Both the position numbers and the translations under genes were made by a program. DNA of 64,000 bases from JARRKC01 sp963723965 (GTDB taxonomy: Bacteria > Acidobacteriota > UBA6911 > RPQK01 > JAPXNP01), in the NCBI GenBank assembly GCA_963723965.1, contig CAVRSV010000001.1, positions 558,001 through 622,000 of the forward strand, read 5' to 3'. The stretch's first letter is position 1; the number at the start of each line of letters is the position of its first letter. Below are positions 53,017-60,084 of this stretch, piece after piece. Under the pieces are notes generated by a model. It made no database searches. It was given only the letters and a program-made list of their open reading frames with translations, and was not told the DNA's origin.

Positions 53017-54145
53017 TCAACCTCTTCTCCTTCCGGGCAGGCCCCGCACGAGACGCACCGCTCCGGCCCAGGGATTCGTCCACGGGCCGACCAGGTAGGG
53101 TCGGTCCGGAATGGCGGACGGGGGCCGCAGGAGGCTCAACCTCCAGTAGTGAGCCAGCCGTCGTCCGGGGGAGACCAGCAGCAGGGAGGACAGAAGCAAG
53201 TGCAGGCGCTCGGAAAGCCAGGGCCGCCCGGAGCGAACACGAGATTCGAAACCGGCAGCGAAGGACCGGATGCTCCGCGAGGCAGGGACCCCCGCCTCCC
53301 AGGAGGTTCCAAAGAGCCGCCTCCCCAGTTCGGACGCTACCCGGATGAGGCGTCCGAACCCATGCCTGTCCGCGCGTTCGAGGACGTCCCGATAGGTCAC
53401 GGCCAGCGACGGATCCTTCGCCGCGAGATGGAGATCGTAAAAGGGCAAGAGCGTGCAGTATCCGTGCTTGAGGCTGTGGATGAACAGGAACAGGAGTGCG
53501 TCGGCGTCGGAGAGACGAAGGAAGCCTTCCTTCCATGGCGCTGCTCCGGCCCAGAACGATTGAGGTGGCAACCGGTAGGGTTCCAGGCGGGACGTCAGGT
53601 TCAGGTGGAGATCGATGTGAAGACCGGGGGCCTCGCGGGGGGACAGTGTCACCGGAAGCTCCCAGCGGCGGAGCCCGGTCGGGCCAATTCCCTGGTACGG
53701 CCCGGCCGTTCTGACGAAGCCGGCCTCGTCCAGATGGGCCAGCAGAGGCGCGAAGGCTGCGTCTTCGACCAGAACGTCGAGGTCCCTGAAGGGTCGAGCC
53801 TCGGCGGGCCGGTACAGCCGCTCCGCCAGATAGGGTCCCTTGAGGAGAATCAGGGAGATACCGTGACCGTCGGCGATCGAAGCAACGCGCCCGGCCAGCA
53901 TGAGATAGGCCCTTCGTTTGGCCGTCCAGGCCCAGAAGGCCTCGTCGAGTTCCTTCCCAAACTCCACTGGAGGCGGGCACTCCGGACGATCGACCGAGGG
54001 CCGCACGCAGAGGTAGCAGCATTCCGTGGGTCCGCGCCGCCTGCCCGAGCTCACTCCAGTCAAAATCCGGTCCCAGAGTGTCGCCTCCGGCCAGCAACCG
54101 GCACAGCGAATCGAAGCCGCGCTCCCTCGGGCGTGAATGTCTCAC
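53017..54145 (-). CDS. Nucleotidyltransferase-family protein (NTP_transf_5-like), split by a frameshift
   Basis: Starting at ATG 54145 the protein begins MRHSRPRERGFDSLCRLLAG and FDWSELGQAARTHGMLLPLR, the usual N-terminal helices of this family. Near 53975-54010 the frame changes by one base; the other frame then continues PPVEFGKELDEAF, ISLILLKGPYLAERLYRPAE, RPFRDLDVLVEDAAFAPLLAHL (the D-L-D metal motif) and LHIDLHLNLTS down to TGA at 53017. The family occurs beside PqqD-like and HprK-related genes and in some lasso-peptide clusters where it decorates a phosphorylated peptide with sugar. Divergent from the peptide gene. The frameshift may be real or an error. Confidence 0.8.
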
Positions 54146-54320
54146 GCCGACAGTCTAGCCTCCAATCCAGCGAACGGGGAGTCGGTTCCTCGAATCAGGA
54201 GGGAAGTGAGGGAGACCATTCATGATCGGTCTCCGACCGGGGACCGACCCCTCGCCCAACTCGTACCGGCCAACTTCGCCGCCCGGGCCGGAAAAATGGA
54301 GGAGGCGTGGAAGATTGGGA

Positions 54321-54349
54321 TTGACCGTCGAAAGCTGTTGTGTTACACA
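54321..54349 (+). promoter_or_regulatory. Promoter of the peptide-PqqD-HprK operon
   Basis: TTGACC (54321-54326), a 17-bp spacer and TACACA (54344-54349) preceded by the extended -10 TG. Start of transcription near 54356 would give a 15-nt leader before ATG 54371. The remaining divergent gap (54146-54320) holds no other clear element. The match is moderate. Confidence 0.45.
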
Positions 54350-54370
54350 ATCTTGCAGCGATTGGGACTT

Positions 54371-54538
54371 ATGCAAGACGACAAAAGAGAGAGCAAAGAC
54401 AGACGTCGGTTCCTGAAACGGCTCGCGATCGGCGCGGGGCTCACGGCTCCCGTACTGGTGACCCTGTCGGACCGGAAGGTGGTGGCTCAGTCCGGAGGAC
54501 CCACTCCGACTGCATCCGCCACTCCTCCTCCATCGTAG
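54371..54538 (+). CDS. 55-residue Tat-signal peptide with Pro/Thr/Ser tail (candidate modified-peptide precursor)
   Basis: A short frame with N-terminus MQDDKRESKD, the twin-arginine motif RRRFLK (11-16), a hydrophobic stretch (18-32, LAIGAGLTAPVLVTL) and a tail rich in Pro, Thr, Ser and Gly (GGPTPTASATPPPS) ending in Ser55. Cleavage after VVA39 or nearby would leave about 15 residues. It lies divergent from the nucleotidyltransferase and 36 bp before the PqqD-like gene. An ATG at 54296 would lengthen it by 25 residues. That the peptide is phosphorylated at its C-terminal Ser is inference from neighbours. No database family recognised. Confidence 0.6.
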   Translation: MQDDKRESKDRRRFLKRLAIGAGLTAPVLVTLSDRKVVAQSGGPTPTASATPPPS

Positions 54539-54574
54539 CGCCGCGGGTCAGGATCGTACGACCGCTTCTTCGAC

Positions 54575-54853
54575 ATGACGATCGAGAAGGAGTCCGATTG
54601 GTCACCGTGCGTTCTGCCCGGCGTCGTCGATGAGGTTGTCGACGACCAGTTGGTCGTCTATGATCCGCGTGCGGACCGCGTTCACGTCCTGAATCTGGCT
54701 GCGGCTGCGGTGTTTGACCTGTGCGACGGCAAAACCCCTGTCCCCAGGATCATTGAGGAGTTGCGGGAAGCCGTGCCCGAGGGGGTTTTCGACTGCGACC
54801 ATGAAGTCCCGAGGATCCTCGCTGAGATGCTGGACCAAGGTCTTCTTGAGTAG
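54575..54853 (+). CDS. PqqD-family peptide-binding protein
   Basis: 92 residues. Typical pattern: DEVVDDQLVVYDPRADRVHVLNLAAAAVFDLCDG followed by a second half with VPRIIEELREAVPE, FDCDHEVPRILAEMLDQGLLE, the winged-helix peptide-recognition fold. (Stretches are quoted in part.) PqqD-like domains hold precursor peptides for tailoring enzymes. Adjacent genes: the Tat-signal peptide upstream, an HprK-related kinase downstream starting at TTG inside its last codons. The presence of HprK rather than radical SAM matches the so-called HPr-rel-A arrangement. Confidence 0.82.
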   Translation: MTIEKESDWSPCVLPGVVDEVVDDQLVVYDPRADRVHVLNLAAAAVFDLCDGKTPVPRIIEELREAVPEGVFDCDHEVPRILAEMLDQGLLE

Positions 54854-55706
54854 GCGGATTCGGGTCCGGACAAGCGATCCGCGGGCTGCGCAGATCCTCG
54901 ACATACTCCTCAGCAATCTGCCCGACACCTCGGCCCAGGATTCCCTCGATTTCGACCTCGACGCACCGGGTCCGAACTGGCAGGTGAGACTCCCCGATGG
55001 ATCCTGCCAGTCGTCCGCCTCTCTCCTGGATGCCTTTTACGCCGTCGAATCCTTCGTCTATGATTACGTTCTCCCAGGCGAGCAGTCCTGTCTGGTCGTG
55101 CACGGGGCGGCTCTACTGCACCGCCGAAGTGGATCCGTGCTGCTTCTCGCCGGTCCCAGTCATTGCGGCAAGAGCACGCTCTCGTTGACCCTCTTGTCGA
55201 CCGGAGGCTTTCGGTATCTCTCGGAAGAAGCGGTGGGCATCGCTCTGAACGGGAGGATTCTCTCCTATCCGAAGCCTTTCCGGATCCGGCACGGAGGCGA
55301 GAGGATTCTGGCGGGACAGAGGGGCTGGAAGGTGCCGGGCGCGACGCAGTCGGGAATCCGCTATGTCGTGCCCCCTCCGCATCTCATCGGGTCTGCGTCC
55401 TGCGCCGGGAGACTCCGGTGTGCCATCTTCCCCGAGTTCGTCGCCGGCTCTCGCTGCTCGTCGACGCCGATGACTCGAGCGGACAGCATCGCCTGGCTGG
55501 CCACTTGCTCGACCAACCGACCGGGTTTCCTGGCCGCCCACCTGGGTCGCCTGCCCGATTTGTGGGGCGAGACGGAGGCCTGGAGATTGCGGTGGTCCGA
55601 CCCGCTGGAGGCGGCCGGGCACATCCGTGTCCGCCTGGAAGAAGCGCTGGCCGGTGGTGCTGACCCGAAAGGAGCTCGGACCCGACTTCCTGGGGGATCC
55701 GCTTGA
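54846..55706 (+). CDS. HprK-related kinase
   Basis: About 286 residues from TTG 54846 (AAGG upstream), overlapping the PqqD stop. The nucleotide-binding core is a P-loop GPSHCGKST (103-111) after VLLLA, followed by YLSEEAVGIA (124-133), where true HprK has Asp-Asp, and YPKPFRIRHGG (141-). The fold is that of HPr kinase/phosphorylase and related Ser kinases that act on lasso-peptide termini. The first 100 residues differ from HprK and may bind the substrate or PqqD. It would transfer phosphate to Ser/Thr; the Glu-Glu change is unusual. Substrate guess: the 55-residue peptide. Confidence 0.78.
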   Translation: MSRRIRVRTSDPRAAQILDILLSNLPDTSAQDSLDFDLDAPGPNWQVRLPDGSCQSSASLLDAFYAVESFVYDYVLPGEQSCLVVHGAALLHRRSGSVLLLAGPSHCGKSTLSLTLLSTGGFRYLSEEAVGIALNGRILSYPKPFRIRHGGERILAGQRGWKVPGATQSGIRYVVPPPHLIGSASCAGRLRCAIFPEFVAGSRCSSTPMTRADSIAWLATCSTNRPGFLAAHLGRLPDLWGETEAWRLRWSDPLEAAGHIRVRLEEALAGGADPKGARTRLPGGSA

Positions 55707-58195
55707 GCGCGGCCTCCTCGACCCCCATGGCGGCGCCGGCAATCTGGTATCTGGCCCTGCTCTGTTGTCAGATCGCGGTTTGGCCCCTCCTGTTCGGGTA
55801 CTCCCGTCATTTGCCCGATCGGGGATACAGTGCGGGCCGGCTGGCGGGCCTGCTCCTGGCGGGCTGGATCTGCTGGACGGGATGGGCCTATGGGCTTTGG
55901 GGATTCGGCGCACGGTCGGCATGGTTCTGTCTCATTTTCGTCGCAGTCCTCTCCTGGTGCTGGGTCGCGGTCCTGCGTATCCGCACCCGATCGACGGCCG
56001 CCACGGAGCAGCAGAACGGAGAAGGCGAGGGGCCTCTTCGCTGGATACGTCGAAATCTCCTCCTGGTGACGACCGTGGAGGGCGTGTGCCTGCTGGGGTA
56101 CCTCGCGCTGCTCGGTCTGCGGTCCGTCCTGCCCGTGGCCACCCACACCGAGCAACCGAGCGACCTGATGTTTCTGAGCAGCATCGCAGCGAGTTCCGTC
56201 TTTCCGCCGCACGACGCCTGGATGGCGGGCTTTCCCATCAGCTACTACTATTTCGGGTACTGGCTGCAGATCTTTGTCGGCAAGCTCGCGGGGGTCCCCC
56301 CGACGCTGGTCTATAACCTCGGTCTGGCCTCACTTTTCTCCCTGCTCTGCACCGCCTGTTTCGGGGTGGGCTACAACCTGGTGCGGGCAGGGAATCATCG
56401 GGGCTCTGCCGCCCGCTTGTCGACCCAGGGATCTCGGCGCGCTCTCTGGAGAGGACTCCTGGGCGGAGGTCTTGCGGTGGCGGTCGTCTGTCTGGCCGGA
56501 AATCTCCGCACCCTCTATGATCTGGTCCGTTACGCCGGCTCGCGGGCCGATTGGTGGTGGCTGAGCAGCCGGGCTATTCGCGACCTTGATCTTTCGGGAC
56601 GCTCGCTCCCCGCCATCACCGAATTCCCGGCCTTCAGCTTCGTGCTCGGCGACAACCATCCGCACGTTCAGTCGTTGCCTTTTCTGGTCCTGCTGGCCCT
56701 GGTCCTCCTCAACCGTCTCCTCGGAGAACGCGCGACCCGGCTGCAGGCAGGCCCCTTTCGGCAGTTCCCGGCTGCCCGGCGAGCCGGGGAGGTGTTGGTT
56801 CCGGGATTCCTGCTCGGTGCGGTGGCAATCACCAGCAGTTGGGACCTTCTGGCCGGCCTCCTCTTGGTGGGGGGTGCGGCCTGGTCGATTCACTTCCGCC
56901 CGGCTTCCGGCGAAGCGACGGATCGGCGGAGGATGGGGTCGGCCCTCGTCCTGGCGGCGCTCGAGCTGACTCTGGTGGCAGCTGTGGCGATCGTCGCCGC
57001 TGCCCCGGGCCTGCTGCAGTTGGATGCTCCGGTTCGGGGGTTCCTGCCGAATCTCTTCTTCCCCACGAGGCTCGCCGACTTCATCGCGGCTTCGGGCGTG
57101 GCGTGGCTCGGACTGCTCCTGTTCGCACTCCGATTGGATCCGCTTCAGGGCGTCCGCGCACGGATCCGGTCTCTCGTCCTGATCGGCTCGATGATCCCTC
57201 TTGGTCTCGGCGGAGCGCTCTTGTGGTCGGGGACCAGCCAGCGGGTCGGACGGTGGGTCGCCGGCCTGGGCGGGACACCGGGAGAAGTCTGGAGCGAGAG
57301 CCTGAAGCGCTGGGGGATGGAGCCCTTCGTCGCACTGGGACTCGTGGTGCTGATTTGGCTCGCGCTGCAAACGTACATCCGCCTGTCGGGGACGCCTCCG
57401 CTCAACTCGAGACGGGACGGGGAAGCGGCGGGGCCGGCGGAGCGTTTCGTGACACTCCTGTGTCTCTCGGGCTTCGTCCTGCTTCTGGTGCCCGAGGTTC
57501 TCTTTGTCCACGACTCCTTCGGAAGCCGTGTGAACACCGTTTTCAAGCTCCACTATTCGGCTTGGCTCCTGCTCGGACTGGCCGGGGCCTACGGTCTTTC
57601 TGTGAGGGCTCCGGGTCGGTCCCACCACGGAGTCCGGCGGGCGGCGCTCGGGATTCTGGCAGCGACTCTCCTTTATCCGGCATCCGCTTCCATCTCGCTT
57701 CTCAGCCAGAACCGCTGGCGCGTTCACGACCTCGATGCTCTGGCGGCAATCCGGGACGTGGAGCCCGACCATTTCTCGCTGTTCAGCTGGATCGAAGCGC
57801 ACCTGCCGCAGGGAGCGATCGTGCTGCAAGCACCGGGTCACCGGGAGGATCCGGGGTCGAGTCGGATCAGCGTCCTGACCGGACACCCCACCCCGGTGGG
57901 CTGGATCGACCATGAGCGCCAGTGGCGCACGAAGGACGCGACGGCGGAACTCGAGAGACGAGTTTCGCTCGCTGTCGCGGTCTACACGGCAACCAACCGT
58001 TCCGAGCTCGAGCGGTCCCTCGGCTTGTTGGGGGTCCGCTACGTCCTCGTCGGGGATCGAGAGCGCCGGCGGTTCGGGATCCCGGCGGAGTCCTCGATCT
58101 TCGACGGCAGCTGTCGATGTCTGTATTCCAGTGGCCCCTTTAGAATCTACGATTGCGCCGGGCACCCCGGCCAACTGGAGGAGGTCCGCCGGTGA
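55703..58195 (+). CDS. DUF2298-family multi-pass membrane protein
   Basis: 830 residues from TTG 55703 overlapping the kinase stop (TTGA); ATG 55727 is possible. About a dozen hydrophobic segments. Diagnostic motifs: ISYYYFGYWLQIFVGKLAG (the YYY motif), FSFVLGDNHPHVQSLPF with the D-N-H-P-H pattern and VNTVFKLHYSAWLLLGL. The C-terminal 190 residues are soluble. The family is related to GT-C glycosyltransferases found beside Agl23-type proteins. It probably moves or transfers lipid-linked sugars; activity unproven. Confidence 0.82.
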   Translation: MSAASSTPMAAPAIWYLALLCCQIAVWPLLFGYSRHLPDRGYSAGRLAGLLLAGWICWTGWAYGLWGFGARSAWFCLIFVAVLSWCWVAVLRIRTRSTAATEQQNGEGEGPLRWIRRNLLLVTTVEGVCLLGYLALLGLRSVLPVATHTEQPSDLMFLSSIAASSVFPPHDAWMAGFPISYYYFGYWLQIFVGKLAGVPPTLVYNLGLASLFSLLCTACFGVGYNLVRAGNHRGSAARLSTQGSRRALWRGLLGGGLAVAVVCLAGNLRTLYDLVRYAGSRADWWWLSSRAIRDLDLSGRSLPAITEFPAFSFVLGDNHPHVQSLPFLVLLALVLLNRLLGERATRLQAGPFRQFPAARRAGEVLVPGFLLGAVAITSSWDLLAGLLLVGGAAWSIHFRPASGEATDRRRMGSALVLAALELTLVAAVAIVAAAPGLLQLDAPVRGFLPNLFFPTRLADFIAASGVAWLGLLLFALRLDPLQGVRARIRSLVLIGSMIPLGLGGALLWSGTSQRVGRWVAGLGGTPGEVWSESLKRWGMEPFVALGLVVLIWLALQTYIRLSGTPPLNSRRDGEAAGPAERFVTLLCLSGFVLLLVPEVLFVHDSFGSRVNTVFKLHYSAWLLLGLAGAYGLSVRAPGRSHHGVRRAALGILAATLLYPASASISLLSQNRWRVHDLDALAAIRDVEPDHFSLFSWIEAHLPQGAIVLQAPGHREDPGSSRISVLTGHPTPVGWIDHERQWRTKDATAELERRVSLAVAVYTATNRSELERSLGLLGVRYVLVGDRERRRFGIPAESSIFDGSCRCLYSSGPFRIYDCAGHPGQLEEVRR

Positions 58196-60084
58196 CGCGG
58201 TGGCGTCGGTTCTCGAGGTTCGGCAACTGGCAGACGGTCGCCTGGGTCGCACTGGGTGTGGTCGCCGGGGCCGTGCGTCTGGTTGGTCTCGGGAACCGCC
58301 CCCTGAGCTTCGACGAAGGGGTCCATGCCTTCTACTCCTGGCGGCTGGCCGAACTGGGCGCCTACTTCCACACGCCGGTCACCCATGGACCGGTTCTCTT
58401 CTATCTCGATGCGCTCGTGTTTCTGTTTGCAGGAGCCTCCGATTTTTCCGCGCGACTGATGCCCGCCCTGGCCGGGCTGGGGTTGGTGCTGCTCCCTTTA
58501 CTGTTCCGGCGCTGGTTAGGGCCGGCGGTCCCCCTGGCCGTGGGTGTTCTCCTGGCGTTCAGTCCTCTGGTTCTCTTCTATAGTCGCTATCTGCGCAACG
58601 ATATCTACTTCGGTCTGCTGTGCACCGTCTGGATCTGGGCCGTCTTTCGCTACTTCGAGAGACGGTCTCCGGCCGATCTCTACCTGCTGACGATCGTTTC
58701 CAGTTTGGCCGTCGCCACCAAGGAGATCGCCTTCATCTTCGCCGCGACCCTGACCCTCTGGCTGGCCGCGAAGGCCGTGCACAGAAGGCCGGGGCGGGTC
58801 CGCGCAGCGGATCTGACGATGCTGCATGGCACCCTCTTCCTGCCCTTCGCCGTGCCCCTTTCGCTGGCGGTGACAGCGCCGCCCCTGTTCGATTCCGTGC
58901 GTGCGGTTCCCGCCGCCGCCGCCGTCGCCGTGGCCCTCGGAGGCGCACTGGCCGCGGGATTGGCCTTTCTCTGGTCGCGGCTGGGCGTCCCCGGGTCGAC
59001 TCTGCCCTTCCCCTTCTGGGTCCGACTGGCTGCCCTCGGATGGGGCATCGAGGCGGTCTATTTCTCGACCTTCCTGAAGAACCCGGCCGGTCTCGTCACG
59101 GGTTTCTTCGGCAGCGTCGCCTACTGGCTCACCCAGCAGCCGGTGTCACGGGGGGGACAGCCCTGGTTCTACTATCCCCTGCTGCTCATACTCTACGAGT
59201 TCTTCCCCCTCTTGCTGGCCCTGGTCTCCGTCGTCTTCCGGCTCCGTCTCCGCTTGGCTCGCAGGGAGACCGGTCGATTGCGCCGTGTCCCGCCTTTGGG
59301 CGATCGGTTCCGGGAGTTTTGTCTCTATTGGGCGGGCGCTTCCCTGGTCGCCTACACCCTGGCGGGTGAAAAGATGCCGTGGCTGGCGGTTCACCTGGTT
59401 CTTCCGCTGGTCTGGCTGTCGGGAGACGGGCTCTGTCGTCTGCTGGCCCTACTGCGGCGACCCGGCTTTCTCCATGTGGGTCTGCCGACCCTCTCCCTCC
59501 GACTGGCTTCCGTGCTGATCGTCGTCTCGGGAGCGACCCTCTGGTTGCGAGCCGGCTGGATGTTGAATTTCGTGCATCCCGAATCCCCCTCCGAACTGGC
59601 CGTCTATGCCCATGGGGATCCCGAAATCGGATCCCTCATCGAACGGTTCGAATCGTTCGCGCCGTCGGCCGGCGTGCGGGTGATGAGGGACGTCGCCTGG
59701 CCGGCTCGCTGGTATCTGCGCCGCCAAGGGGATGTCGCCGAGGTGAATTCGCTGGAGGAGGCCCTGCATGACCGGCCCCGATTCATCCTGACGAGGGCTC
59801 CGTTGACACCGGAAGAGCGGCAGCTCCTGCCGCAGGGCTCCGCTTTGCGGGAGTACCCGTATCTCTGCTGGCCGGACGAGGGATACAAGCGGATCACGGT
59901 GGAGGCTCTCTTGGGAAAGCCGCTCAACTGGCCTTCTCTCAACAGTTACTGGAAGGCCTTCAGCAATCGCGATTTCCGTGGAGTTCCCGGTTTCCTGGGG
60001 CCTTCCCGACAGGAGGTGACTCTGGTGGAACTGCCTTCCGCGAAGGTGGCCTCGTCGGATCGCGCGGACGAGGACGGACCGTGA
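58192..60084 (+). CDS. Agl23-like (TIGR03663) GT-C membrane glycosyltransferase
   Basis: 630 residues, GTG start with GGAGGAGG and 4-bp overlap with the preceding gene. N-terminal loop SFDEGVHAFYSWRLAELGAY with the DE acidic motif and THGPVLFYLDALVF is the TIGR03663 signature; then many membrane helices and YSRYLRNDIYFGLLC, TYSGATLWLR-like helices and a C-terminal soluble domain (PSAGVRVMRDVAWPARWYL). Related archaeal and bacterial proteins are needed for lipid-linked oligosaccharide transfer. Placed between two DUF2298 genes. Confidence 0.82.
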   Translation: MTRWRRFSRFGNWQTVAWVALGVVAGAVRLVGLGNRPLSFDEGVHAFYSWRLAELGAYFHTPVTHGPVLFYLDALVFLFAGASDFSARLMPALAGLGLVLLPLLFRRWLGPAVPLAVGVLLAFSPLVLFYSRYLRNDIYFGLLCTVWIWAVFRYFERRSPADLYLLTIVSSLAVATKEIAFIFAATLTLWLAAKAVHRRPGRVRAADLTMLHGTLFLPFAVPLSLAVTAPPLFDSVRAVPAAAAVAVALGGALAAGLAFLWSRLGVPGSTLPFPFWVRLAALGWGIEAVYFSTFLKNPAGLVTGFFGSVAYWLTQQPVSRGGQPWFYYPLLLILYEFFPLLLALVSVVFRLRLRLARRETGRLRRVPPLGDRFREFCLYWAGASLVAYTLAGEKMPWLAVHLVLPLVWLSGDGLCRLLALLRRPGFLHVGLPTLSLRLASVLIVVSGATLWLRAGWMLNFVHPESPSELAVYAHGDPEIGSLIERFESFAPSAGVRVMRDVAWPARWYLRRQGDVAEVNSLEEALHDRPRFILTRAPLTPEERQLLPQGSALREYPYLCWPDEGYKRITVEALLGKPLNWPSLNSYWKAFSNRDFRGVPGFLGPSRQEVTLVELPSAKVASSDRADEDGP

